Below are positions 34,233-43,042 of a stretch of 64,000 bases of DNA, one piece after another. How positions within the stretch are numbered: the first letter of the stretch is position 1; each line of letters starts with the position of its first letter. Source of the stretch: Sulfurivermis sp040755915 (GTDB lineage: Bacteria; Pseudomonadota; Gammaproteobacteria; Thiohalomonadales; Thiohalomonadaceae); NCBI GenBank assembly GCA_040755915.1, contig JBFLWM010000021.1:1-64000 (forward strand), in the 5' to 3' direction. A program made the translations under genes and the position numbers. The notes below the pieces were generated by a model. The model was not told the origin of the DNA and did not search any database. It saw nothing but the letters and a program-made list of their open reading frames with translations.

Positions 34233-34718
34233 TCACCAGAAATCCTTGTCCCAGCGCTCGGGATGGGCCCAGAAGCGGGAGTTGAGCCAGTCCGGCGTCG
34301 TCTTGTAGTCGTCGAGGTCGAAGCGGTAGAGGTGACGTGCGCCGTTTGCGGCGGGATAGCGTCCCACCAGGATCAGGCCGAGGGCGAGCAATTCGTTGTT
34401 GTCCCACGGGCTGGACTGTTCCGCCTGCAGGCCGCTGGGAAGAAGGAGCAGAAAGCGGCCGCCATGCAGGTCGCGCAGGCGGGCGAGCAGCCGGGTGCCG
34501 CGGGTCTTGTCCAGCCGTTCCAGCAGATCGGCCACGATTACCAGATCGAAACGGCCCGGTGCCTCCGGGAGTTCGGCGAGATGCTGGGCGAGGCGGCCGG
34601 GCGCGGCCGCGACGTACTCCAGCACGGTGCTGTCGCAGGGGGCTCCCAGGCACAACATGCTGCGTGGCTGCAGATGCTCAAGTAACTGCCTCAGGTCTGC
34701 TTTATACTGCGCGTCCAT
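34233..34718 (-). CDS. DUF6231-like protein with methyltransferase-type fold
   Basis: The 161-residue protein starts MDAQYKADLRQLLEHL. The pattern SMLCLGAPCDSTVLEYV, then GRFDLVIVADLLERL, recalls a Rossmann-type SAM-binding core, but the usual GxGxG loop is missing. It ends with the tail SRFWAHPERWDKDFW, characteristic of a short conserved family in gammaproteobacteria that I associate with DUF6231. No function is known to me. The start codon lies 68 bases from the divergent gene at 34787. Confidence 0.65.
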   Translation of the reverse strand: MDAQYKADLRQLLEHLQPRSMLCLGAPCDSTVLEYVAAAPGRLAQHLAELPEAPGRFDLVIVADLLERLDKTRGTRLLARLRDLHGGRFLLLLPSGLQAEQSSPWDNNELLALGLILVGRYPAANGARHLYRFDLDDYKTTPDWLNSRFWAHPERWDKDFW

Positions 34719-34786
34719 GTTTGCATTGTGGACGCCATGCCCGGGGAGTGGAAGGGCTGGTGCGCCGTCCTGGCAGAGAGAGTGTG

Positions 34787-35224
34787 GTGAAAAAAATCTG
34801 GCAAATTCTGTGGTTGTGTGGGGTGGCGTGCGCCGCCGGGGCAGCGGTGGCGCAGGAGGAGATTCCCGCGGGGGGGGTGGCGATCCCCGAACTGGATGTG
34901 GCGGAGAGCGTGCGGCGCATGCTGGAGGCCTCCCGCACGGAGCCAGGAGAGGCGGCGGCAGAGCCTGCCGCCGCAGGTATCCCGGGGGAGACCGCACCGG
35001 CTCCCGCCGCCGTACCCGTCGCGCCGCCGCCTGCGGCGGCAACACCGCCGGTGGCGCCCGTCGCCGCCCCCCCTCCGCTGCGTCCGGGTCCATCTGCGGC
35101 CCCGCCGGCGCGGCTTTCAGACCACGTGCCGCTGCCCGAGCGCGAATTCACCATCCGCAGCACCGACGACATCCGCGAACTGGCTCGCGAGCTGGAAGAG
35201 GCGAAGCGGCGCCAGCAGCGCTAG
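34787..35224 (+). CDS. proline/alanine-rich exported protein, unknown
   Basis: From a GTG at 34787 (another GTG at 34784 is equally possible) the frame encodes about 145 residues. An N-terminal signal-like segment (KKIWQILWLCGVACAAGAAVAQ) is followed by an acidic helix, a low-complexity proline/alanine stretch (about 75-110) and a charged C-terminus (DIRELARELEEAKRRQQR). It looks like a small periplasmic tethered protein. There is no recognisable domain, so function is unknown. Its stop overlaps that of the converging DUF1015 gene by 4 bases. Confidence is limited by the low-complexity content. Confidence 0.55.
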   Translation: MKKIWQILWLCGVACAAGAAVAQEEIPAGGVAIPELDVAESVRRMLEASRTEPGEAAAEPAAAGIPGETAPAPAAVPVAPPPAAATPPVAPVAAPPPLRPGPSAAPPARLSDHVPLPEREFTIRSTDDIRELARELEEAKRRQQR

Positions 35225-36462
35225 TCGAGCAGGTGCGATACCAGGCCGTCGGCCAGCTTGGGCTCGAACCAGGTGGACTTGGGCGGCATCACCTCGCCGG
35301 CATCGGCGACGGCCATCAGCTGCGCCATCGACGTCGGGTGGAGGGCGAAGGCCACGGCCATCTCGCCGCTGTTCACGCGGCGCTCCAGTTCGGCGAGGCC
35401 GCGGATGCCGCCGACGAAGTCGATGCGCTTGTCGCGGCGCGGGTCGGCGATACCGAGCAGCGGGGCGATCAGATTGTCCTGCAGCAGGCTGACATCGAGG
35501 CGTTTCACCGGGTCATCCTGCGGGACCAGCTCCGGCTTGATGGTCAGGCGATACCACTGATCCTTCAGGTACATCCCGAATTCGCCGGCCCGGGCCGGCT
35601 TGCACTGGCCGCCGGTCTTTTCCACCGTGAACGCCTTGCCCACGGCGGCCAGGAAGCTGTCCGGCGTCTGGCCGTTGAGGTCCTTGATGACGCGGTTGTA
35701 GTCGAGGATCTGCATCTGGTTGTCGGGGAAGATCACCGACAGGAAATAGTTATAGGCCTCTTCGCCGCTGTGCTTCGGGTTGGCGGCCTTGCGGGCGGCG
35801 GCCACGCGCGAGGCGGCGGCGGAGCGGTGGTGGCCGTCGGCGATATAGAGGCAGTCCATGGCGTCGAAGGTGCGCGTGATGAGGTCGATCTGTGCGGCGT
35901 CGGTGACGCGCCAGATGGAGTGGCGCACGCCGGTGTCGGCGGTGATGTCCATGTCCGGAATCGCATTGATGGCCTTGACCACCAGCTCGTCGATCACGGC
36001 GCTGTGCTTGTAGGTGAGGAACACCGGGCCGGTTTGCGCGCTCAGGCTGTCGATCTGGCGCACGCGGTCGTCTTCCTTGTCCGGGCGGGTGAACTCGTGC
36101 TTGCGGATGCGGTTGCTGTCGTAGTCGGTGACGCGGGCGGCGGCGACCAGGCCGACCTGCTGGTGGCTGCCCATGATCAGGCGATACAGGTAGTAGTGCG
36201 GCGCCGCGTCCTGGGTCAGCACGCCTTCGCTCAGCATGCGGTCGAAGTTTTCCTTGCCCTTGGCGTAGACGCCGGGGTCATACGGGTCGATGTCCGGCGT
36301 CAGGTCGATCTCCGGCTTGGAGATGTGCAGGAAGCTCCACGGCTTGCCCGCCGCCCGCTGGCGCGCCTCGTTGCTGTCGAGCACGTCGTAGGGCGGGGCG
36401 GCCACCTCGGCGGCGCGGTTGGGGGCGGGGCACAGACCGGCGAAGGGGCGAATCAGGGGCAT
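35221..36462 (-). CDS. DUF1015 family protein
   Basis: The 413-residue protein begins with the DUF1015 hallmark PLIRPFAGL, then APPYDVLDSNEAR, and carries IADGHHRSAAASRVA near residue 200 and the ALHPTSMAQLMAVADAGEVMPPKSTWFEPKL tail region (shown in part: MPPKSTWFEPKL). These match a widespread family annotated as a ParB-fold or HTH-like protein of uncertain role, often near serine/phosphoglycerate metabolism genes. An AGGA ribosome site precedes the ATG at 36462. Function is not established here. Confidence 0.9.
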   Translation of the reverse strand: MPLIRPFAGLCPAPNRAAEVAAPPYDVLDSNEARQRAAGKPWSFLHISKPEIDLTPDIDPYDPGVYAKGKENFDRMLSEGVLTQDAAPHYYLYRLIMGSHQQVGLVAAARVTDYDSNRIRKHEFTRPDKEDDRVRQIDSLSAQTGPVFLTYKHSAVIDELVVKAINAIPDMDITADTGVRHSIWRVTDAAQIDLITRTFDAMDCLYIADGHHRSAAASRVAAARKAANPKHSGEEAYNYFLSVIFPDNQMQILDYNRVIKDLNGQTPDSFLAAVGKAFTVEKTGGQCKPARAGEFGMYLKDQWYRLTIKPELVPQDDPVKRLDVSLLQDNLIAPLLGIADPRRDKRIDFVGGIRGLAELERRVNSGEMAVAFALHPTSMAQLMAVADAGEVMPPKSTWFEPKLADGLVSHLLD

Positions 36463-36543
36463 GGCTCTTTCCTGTCGGTTATTGTCTTTGCAGTTTCAGG
36501 TTTCGATGCCGCGGTGTCCAGGCTGGCGACAGCCGCAACGTGT

Positions 36544-36804
36544 TTACGAACCGACACGCATGTCGGCGAGCGGGTCCTTGGGCGGCATCTGCAGGTAAAA
36601 GCCCTTTTCCTCCAGGCCAGCGAGCACCTCGGCGGCATTGGCACGGGCCAGCTTGCGCTCCGGACTCAGTTCCAGCTCCATGACGAATTCGGGGGTGCCC
36701 ATGGTGTCCATCAGGATCGGCGGCACGTCGTTGAAGTCGTCCTGCCTGGGCAGGTAGAGATAGAGCTGGTCTTTTTTGCTGCTTTTGTAGATGAAGCATT
36801 TCAT
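36544..36804 (-). CDS. YcgL family protein
   Basis: The 86-residue protein matches the small YcgL/UPF0745-type family of gammaproteobacteria: MKCFIYKSSKKDQLYLYL at the start, FVMELELSPERKLARAN in the middle and GFYLQMPPKDP near the end. An AGGAG ribosome site precedes the ATG at 36804. Its biochemical role is not known to me. It sits between the frameshifted antiporter gene and the DUF1015 gene. Confidence 0.88.
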   Translation of the reverse strand: MKCFIYKSSKKDQLYLYLPRQDDFNDVPPILMDTMGTPEFVMELELSPERKLARANAAEVLAGLEEKGFYLQMPPKDPLADMRVGS

Positions 36805-36821
36805 GGTGATGCTCCTGCGGT

Positions 36822-38617
36822 TCAGGCCAGGGCGGCGCCGGTGACGGCAGAGTCGGCGCGCAGGGGGAACTGTTCCTCCGCTGCCGGCAGCAGGGCGATG
36901 AGGCGATCGCCTTCATGCAATGCAATATCGCCGCCGGTGACGACACCCAGTGCGCCGCCGGCCGTGAGCACGAACAGCGGGATATGGCGTGGCTGCTGTT
37001 CCACCTCCGCCGGGTTCAGCACGGCGAGGCGGCCGCCGCGGGTCAGCATGCCGCCGAGCTGGGTGAGGGTGTACTCACCACCGAACAGGCGGGTGGCGGC
37101 ATAGTGGCGGCCGATGGCGCTCTTGCTGGTGGTGCGCCTTTCCTCGGCGGTGAGCAGGGAGTAGACGCGGCCGGCGCCGAATTCGCTGGCATAGCGCTGG
37201 CAGGCCTGGGCGTTGAGGGCCGGACGGTGCGACATGGCGAGCAGGTGGCCGATGCCGATGAGATCCAGGCTGCGATCGGCCTGTTCCGATATCGGGTGGC
37301 CGAGGTAGGTGGCGAGGCCGTCCATGCGCGCCTGGTGGATGTCCTCCCAGTCGGTGTCGGCCAGCACGGCGCGCACGCCTGCGGCCTCCAGGGTACGGGC
37401 GATGGCGCGGGCCACGCCGTGGGCGCCGATGATCAACACGCCGCGCGGTGCCGCCTCGGCCACACCCAGCAGCCGTCCCAGCGGGTAGGCGGTGAGGTGC
37501 TGCAGCAGCAGCGCGCCCAGCACCAGGAGCAGAATCAGGGAGAGCAGAGGTGCGGCGGTATCCGGCAATTGCAGGCTGAGCAGGGCGGCGGTGGCGGTGG
37601 CCATGATGCCGCGCGGGGCGAGCCAGCCGGCGAGCAGCCGCTCACGCCAGTTGAGCGGTGAGCCGAGGGTGGCGAGCAGCACCGCCAGGGGGCGTGCGGC
37701 GAGCAGATCACGCCGAGCAGCAGCAGGACTTCATTGCCGGGCAGGGCGAGTTGCGCGGGTTCCAGCCGTGCAGCGATGACGATGAACAGCAGGGACAGCA
37801 GCGTTGCACTGAGGCTTTCCTTGAAGCCGACATGGTCGCGCAGCGGCAGGTCCTTCATGTTGGCCAGGGCCATGCCCATGACGATGACGGTGAGCAGGCC
37901 CGCCTCCTGCTCCAGGGTGCTGGCGAGGGTGAAGTTGCCCAGCACCAGGGCCAGGGTGGCGATGTTGACCAGATGCGGCGGCAGCAGGTGATTGCGCAGC
38001 AGCAATGCCAGCAGGTAGGCCCCGGCGATCCCCAGGGCACCGCCGGCGAGAAGGGCACTGGCGAAGGCCAGCAGCGGATCACGCTGGTCGCCGGCCATCA
38101 GCCAGGCATGCAGCAGCACGGCGAGCAGGGTGGCGAAGGGGGCGAGCAGGGCGGCCTCCTGGCGCAGCAGTGTGCCGAGGCGGGCGCCGGGACGGGCGCG
38201 GCGCAGCAGGGGAAGCAGTTCGCTGTTGCCGCTGATCAGGGCGATGGCGCCGAACAGGGCGGCCACCAGCCAGGGCAGGTCGAGCAGCAGGTGGGCGGCG
38301 GCGGCGATGAGCAGGCCGTTGAGCAGGGCGCCGAGGCTCACCAGCCGGAGCACCGTGCCGCCGAGGCCGGTGAGGTCGTTGAGGCGGAAGCTCAGGCTGC
38401 CCTCGAACAGGACGATGGCCACCGTCAGTGACAGCAGTGATGGCAGCAGGCCGCCGAACAGGCTGTCGGGCCGGATCAGGCCGCTGAACGGCCCGGCCAG
38501 GATGCCTGCCAGCAGCAGCAACAGGATCACGGGCAGGCGCAGGCGCCAGGCGAGCCACTGGCAGGCAATGGCCGCCAGGGCAAGGACGGCCAGGGCAGAG
38601 GTGGTGTGGTCGAACAT
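36822..38617 (-). pseudogene. cation:proton antiporter (CPA/NhaP-Kef type) with a frameshift
   Basis: Two frames together make one antiporter. The first (from the ATG at 38617, or a TTG at 38626) encodes about ten membrane segments (starting ALAVLALAAIACQWLAWRL). The second ends at 36822 and encodes the last segments plus a TrkA-N-like Rossmann domain (GVLIIGAHGVARAIARTL) and a TrkA-C-like tail. The frames change near 37705-37710: after LLLLGVI the reading continues correctly as LLAARPLAVLLATLGS only if one base is restored (GTGATC-C-TGCTC). Either this is a true one-base deletion that inactivates the gene, or a sequencing error. Both halves are otherwise well conserved, which favours a recent event or an error. 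Confidence 0.8.
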
Positions 38618-38710
38618 GGAAATCAAGCGTCCTCGGCAGCAACCCGCCGTTGGTTCGCCGGCGGGGCCGCAAGTTTAACCTGAATCGAGGGGTTACGGAG
38701 GGAAAGGGCT

Positions 38711-38920
38711 TCAGGCCGGGATCTGGCTCTCCACCACGGTCACCTGCTCGCGCAGGCCGTCCAGCTCGTTGCGCAGCTGCTCCAGGCGGGCGATGAGGTC
38801 ATGCAGGGACTGATTGTTTTCGCCACCGTCCTCGTCAATGCCGCTGAGCAGTTCAATGGCGGTGGTGACGGAGAAACTGGCGTCGGAGAGGTCGTGGCGG
38901 ATGTTGTCGTAGCTGTTCAT
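38711..38920 (-). CDS. small acidic helical protein, unknown
   Basis: A 69-residue frame with an ATG at 38920 encodes an acidic protein whose C-terminal half (SLHDLIARLEQLRNELDGLREQV) looks like a coiled coil. There is no family I recognise. It lies 93 bases upstream of the antiporter gene on the same strand. Confidence 0.55.
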   Translation of the reverse strand: MNSYDNIRHDLSDASFSVTTAIELLSGIDEDGGENNQSLHDLIARLEQLRNELDGLREQVTVVESQIPA

Positions 38921-39098
38921 AAGCGTGCCGCATGCTAGATGCCGTAACCACAGTATGGGATTTGTCGGTTAATCCGTCCACCGAGCACGTTTCTCAACAA
39001 TCGGCGGCGATGGAATAATCCACGGCCATCGCGCCACTCTAGGCACATGCGCCGTTGCCACAGCGGCCACCCAATCAAAATCAGTCCGAGGAGTTGCA

Positions 39099-40859
39099 AT
39101 GTCCATTTCGCGTCGTCAGTTCATCCAGTTGATGGGTATCGCCGGTGCCGCCGCCATGGCGCCGGGCCTGGCCTTCGGCAAGAAGGGCGGTTCCGCCCTG
39201 TACGACATGCCCAAATTCGGCAATGTCAGCCTGCTGCACATCACCGACACCCATGCCCAGCTGCAACCCATCTATTTCCGCGAACCCAACGTCAACCTTG
39301 GCCTGGGCGGCTCCTACGGCAAGGCGCCGCACCTGGTGGGTGACAAGCTGCTGGCCCACTTCGGCATCAAGCCCGGCTCCATCGAGGCCCACGCCTTCAG
39401 CTACCTGAACTTCGCCGAAGAGGCGCGCAAGTACGGCAAGGTCGGCGGCTTCGCCCACCTCGCCACCCTGGTCAAGCAGATCCGTGCCGAGCGCGGCGAC
39501 GGCAACTCCCTGCTGCTGGACGGCGGCGACACCTGGCAGGGTTCCGGCACCGCCTACTGGACCCGCGGCAAGGACATGGTCGGCGCCTGCAACCAGCTCG
39601 GCGTCGACATCATGACCGGCCACTGGGAGTTCACCTACCTGGACAAGGAGGTGCTGGATAACGTCAAGGACTTCAAGGGCGAGTTCGTGGCGCAGAACAT
39701 CAAGGTACGCGAGGAGGCCCTGTTCGACGGCTTCCCGTCCTTCGACGAAAACACCGGCCACGCCTTCAAGCCCTACACCATCCGCAACGTCGGCGGCGTC
39801 AAGGTGGCGGTGATCGGTCAGGCCTTCCCCTACACCCCCATCGCCAACCCCGCGCGCTTCATCCCCAACTGGACCTTCGGTATCCGCGACGAGGCGATGC
39901 AGGAGATGGTCGACAAGGTGCGCAACGAGGAGAAGGCCGAGCTGGTGGTGGTGATCTCCCACAACGGCATGGATGTGGACCTGAAGATGGCCTCCGTCGT
40001 CTCCGGCATCGACGTGATCCTCGGCGGCCACACCCACGACGGCATGCCGGCGCCGTCCATCGTCAAGAACCGCGGCGGCCAGACCCTGGTCACCAACGCC
40101 GGCTCCAACGGCAAGTACCTGGGCGTGATGGACCTGGACGTGCGCGGCGGCAAGGTGCGTGACTTCCGCTACCGCCTGCTGCCGGTGTTCTCCAACCTGC
40201 TGCCGGCCGACGCCGAGATGCAGGCCTACATCGACAACGTGCGCCAGCCCTACCTGGGCCAGCTCAACGAAAAGCTGGCCACCGCCGGCGAGCTCCTCTA
40301 CCGCCGCGGCAACTTCAACGGCACCTTCGATCAGATCATCTGCGACGCCCAGCGCGTTGTGGGCGACGCGCAGATCGCCCTGTCGCCGGGCTTCCGCTGG
40401 GGCACCACCGTGCTGCCGGGCCAGGACATCACCATGGAGCACGTGCTGGATCAGACCTGCACCACCTATCCGGAGACCTACGTGCGCGAGATGAGCGGCG
40501 AGGAGGTCAAGCTGATCCTCGAAGACGTGCTCGACAACCTGTTCAACGAAGACCCCTATTACCAGCAGGGTGGCGACATGGTGCGTGTGTCCGGTCTCGA
40601 CTACGTGTGCGACCCGGCGGCGAAGATGGGCAGCCGCGTCAGCGAGATGCGTCTCGACAACGGCAAGGCCATCGAAGCCGGCAAGAAGTACAAGGTGGCC
40701 GGCTGGGCCACCGTCGGTGCGCAGTCGCCGGGCCGTCCCATCTGGGACGTGGTGGCCGACTACCTGCGCGACCAGAAGGTGGCCAAGGTGAAGAAGTTCA
40801 ACACGCCGAAGCTGAAGGGCATCGCCGGCAATCCCGGCATCGCCGGTTACCCCGCCTGA
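39099..40859 (+). CDS. soxB: thiosulfohydrolase SoxB
   Basis: SoxB is the dimanganese periplasmic hydrolase that releases sulfate from the SoxY-bound sulfur intermediate during thiosulfate oxidation. The 586-residue protein has a Tat signal (SRRQFIQLMG then a hydrophobic stretch ending in AFG), the metallophosphoesterase motifs HITDTHAQ, LDGGDTWQGSG, GHWEFTY, SHNGMD and GGHTHDG, and the 5'-nucleotidase-type C-terminal domain. A GAGGAG ribosome site precedes the ATG. No soxXYZA genes are adjacent in this window, so this soxB stands apart from them. It is strong evidence for a sulfur-oxidising lifestyle. Confidence 0.97.
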   Translation: MSISRRQFIQLMGIAGAAAMAPGLAFGKKGGSALYDMPKFGNVSLLHITDTHAQLQPIYFREPNVNLGLGGSYGKAPHLVGDKLLAHFGIKPGSIEAHAFSYLNFAEEARKYGKVGGFAHLATLVKQIRAERGDGNSLLLDGGDTWQGSGTAYWTRGKDMVGACNQLGVDIMTGHWEFTYLDKEVLDNVKDFKGEFVAQNIKVREEALFDGFPSFDENTGHAFKPYTIRNVGGVKVAVIGQAFPYTPIANPARFIPNWTFGIRDEAMQEMVDKVRNEEKAELVVVISHNGMDVDLKMASVVSGIDVILGGHTHDGMPAPSIVKNRGGQTLVTNAGSNGKYLGVMDLDVRGGKVRDFRYRLLPVFSNLLPADAEMQAYIDNVRQPYLGQLNEKLATAGELLYRRGNFNGTFDQIICDAQRVVGDAQIALSPGFRWGTTVLPGQDITMEHVLDQTCTTYPETYVREMSGEEVKLILEDVLDNLFNEDPYYQQGGDMVRVSGLDYVCDPAAKMGSRVSEMRLDNGKAIEAGKKYKVAGWATVGAQSPGRPIWDVVADYLRDQKVAKVKKFNTPKLKGIAGNPGIAGYPA

Positions 40860-40870
40860 CCGCTGTGCCG

Positions 40871-40904
40871 CAACCGTCTGCCGCACTGAGGCGGCAGGCG
40901 GTTG
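40871..40904 (+). terminator. stem-loop after soxB
   Basis: CAACCGTCTGCCGC (40871-40884) pairs with GCGGCAGGCGGTTG (40891-40904), a 14-bp stem with one G-U-type mismatch and the 6-base loop ACTGAG. No T-run follows, so this may stabilise the soxB mRNA 3' end rather than terminate on its own. Confidence 0.6.
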
Positions 40905-40982
40905 CCGCGCCGCCATGGCGGCGGACTCCCCGTTGTTTCCCCGTGCGCGTACAATGGCCCTTTCCTTTGCGCAGGTGGGCCC

Positions 40983-41669
40983 ATGCATATCCTCGTCATC
41001 GAGGACAATCCGGACCTCAACGCCAATCTGATCGACTATCTGGGCGGACGCGGTCATAGCGTGGACGTGGCCTACAACGGCTACGCCGGGCTCGGCTTTG
41101 CGCTGGAACACCGTTACGACGCCATCGTGCTCGATCTGATGCTGCCCGGCATCGACGGTCTGGAGGTATGCGCCAGGCTGCGCCGTGAAGGCATCACCAC
41201 GCCGGTGCTGATGCTCACCGCGCGCGACAGTCTGGAGGACAAGCTGGACGGTTTCGCCAGCGGCGCCGACGACTATCTTATCAAGCCCTTCGCGCTGCTG
41301 GAGCTGGAGGCGCGTCTGGAGGCCCTGAGCCGGCGCCAGCGCCCGGAAAGTGAAAGCGGTGCGCACCAGTTGCGTGTCGCCGATCTGGTGCTCGACACCG
41401 GCACCTGCCGCGTGACCCGCGGCGGCCAGTCCATCGAGCTGTCGCCGATCCCGCTCAAGCTGCTGGAACTGCTGATGCAGCGCTCGCCGCAGGTGGTGCG
41501 CCGCGCCGAACTGGAGCGCGCCATCTGGGGCGACCATCCGCCGGACAGCGATGCGTTGCGCGCCCACCTGCACAGCCTGCGCAGCGCCATCGACAAACCC
41601 TTCGCCGTTCCCCTGCTCCACACCGTGCGCGGTTTCGGTTACCGCCTGAGCGAGTCCGATGCGGTTTAG
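40983..41669 (+). CDS. OmpR-family response regulator
   Basis: The 228-residue protein has a receiver domain with the phospho-acceptor D51 (AIVLDLMLPGIDGLE), the conserved lysine in YLIKPFALLEL, and a winged-helix DNA-binding domain from about residue 125 (ELSPIPLKLLELLMQ, then LHTVRGFGYRLSE). The start at 40983 gives the family N-terminus MHILVIEDNPDL. Its last 11 bases overlap the histidine kinase gene, so the pair is translationally coupled. The target genes are unknown; soxB upstream and the sulP gene downstream are candidates by position only. Confidence 0.95.
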   Translation: MHILVIEDNPDLNANLIDYLGGRGHSVDVAYNGYAGLGFALEHRYDAIVLDLMLPGIDGLEVCARLRREGITTPVLMLTARDSLEDKLDGFASGADDYLIKPFALLELEARLEALSRRQRPESESGAHQLRVADLVLDTGTCRVTRGGQSIELSPIPLKLLELLMQRSPQVVRRAELERAIWGDHPPDSDALRAHLHSLRSAIDKPFAVPLLHTVRGFGYRLSESDAV

Positions 41670-42930
41670 CCTCAGCCTGCGGCTGCGCGTGGCGACGGGT
41701 TTTGCCCTGCTGTGCGTGGCCGTCAGCCTGGCCCTCGGCGGCTGGGTCTACTTCACCTCGCGCGACCTCGAAGAACGCCTCATCGACGAGGCGCTGGCGG
41801 CCGAACTCGAGGACTACAAGGCGCGTCTGGCGCGCAATCCGCAATCACTGCCGCCGCTCACCGCCACGGTGCGCGGCTATCTGCTGCCCCATGGCGTCGC
41901 ACCTGATGATCTGCCGCCGGTGTTGCGAGGCGTGGGCAGCGGTTATCACACTGTCGAGGTGGACAGCATCAGTTACCGCGTCGCGGTCAGCGAGAGCCAT
42001 GACTGGACGCTGTACATGCTGCACAGCCGCGCCCAGGTGGAGTACCGCGAACGCCGCCTGATCGCCGTGGTGTTGTTCGGCATCATCGCCACCGCGCTGC
42101 TGTCGGCGGCGGGCGGCTGGTGGCTGGCCGGCCGGGTGATTGCGCCGGTGGGCGAGCTGGCGCGGCGCGTGCGCGAGCGCGATGCCGCCGATCTGGTCAG
42201 CCCCTTTGCCGAGGGCCTGCCGCACGATGAAGTGGGCGAGCTGGCCCATGCCTTCGAGCGCTACCTCGCGCGCATGCTCGCCTTCGTCGAGCGCGAGCGC
42301 GCCTTCGCCGCCGATGCCAGCCACGAGCTGCGCACGCCGCTGGCGGTAATCCAGGGCGCGGTGGAGGTATTGCAGGCCGATCCCCAGCTTGATCCGAAGA
42401 TGCGTCCCCGCGTCGAGCGCATGGCGCGCGCCGTGCGCGGCATGACCGATCTCACCACCACCCTGCTGATGCTGGCGCGCGAGCGCCCCGGTCCGGCACC
42501 GGCCTTCACGCCCTGCCCGGTGGATGAAGTGCTGCGCGAGGTGATCGAGCAGCACCAGCACCTGCTGCAGCACAAGCCGGTGCAACTGGAGCTGCACATC
42601 GAGGCGCGGCCGGAGGTGGCGGTGGAGCGGCCGCTGCTCGCCATCGCCCTCGGCAATCTGGTGCGCAACGCCTTCGCCTATACCGAGCAGGGGCAGGTGG
42701 CGATCACTCTCTCCGGCACCGAGGTGACGGTGGCCGACACCGGACCCGGCGTGCCGCCGGAGGACCTGTGCTGCCTGTTCGAGCACACCGCGCATTCGCG
42801 CCGCGCCACCCGCGGTGCAGGTATCGGCCTGCCGCTGGTGAAGCGCATCGCCGACCGCCAGGGTTGGCGCGTCACCGTCAGCAGCGCGGCGGGGCAGGGG
42901 GCGACCTTCCGCCTCGTCTTCCGGGGGTAA
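41659..42930 (+). CDS. sensor histidine kinase
   Basis: The 423-residue protein has two membrane segments (about 12-32 and 135-157) enclosing a periplasmic sensor domain of about 100 residues, then a HAMP region (about 158-212), the H-box with H222 (ASHELRTPLAV), and the kinase domain with the N-box NLVRNAF, G1 VADTGPGV and G2 GAGIGLPL. It is the partner of the overlapping OmpR-type regulator. The sensor domain matches no ligand family that I recognise. Confidence 0.94.
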   Translation: MRFSLSLRLRVATGFALLCVAVSLALGGWVYFTSRDLEERLIDEALAAELEDYKARLARNPQSLPPLTATVRGYLLPHGVAPDDLPPVLRGVGSGYHTVEVDSISYRVAVSESHDWTLYMLHSRAQVEYRERRLIAVVLFGIIATALLSAAGGWWLAGRVIAPVGELARRVRERDAADLVSPFAEGLPHDEVGELAHAFERYLARMLAFVERERAFAADASHELRTPLAVIQGAVEVLQADPQLDPKMRPRVERMARAVRGMTDLTTTLLMLARERPGPAPAFTPCPVDEVLREVIEQHQHLLQHKPVQLELHIEARPEVAVERPLLAIALGNLVRNAFAYTEQGQVAITLSGTEVTVADTGPGVPPEDLCCLFEHTAHSRRATRGAGIGLPLVKRIADRQGWRVTVSSAAGQGATFRLVFRG

Positions 42931-43042
42931 TCTTCACCGTTTCTTTACGTTTCCTTGACCGCGGTTTGACCGCGCCCGCCGTAGCCTTGGGGTGATTTGC
43001 CCCACCGCCGGCGCGGCAGTCGCGCCACAGTCGAGGAACCGT

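Noticed and set aside
39081..41621. Open frame of about 846 codons on the minus strand
   Set aside because: It runs antisense through soxB and the response regulator, both clearly real; no start context or domain supports it.
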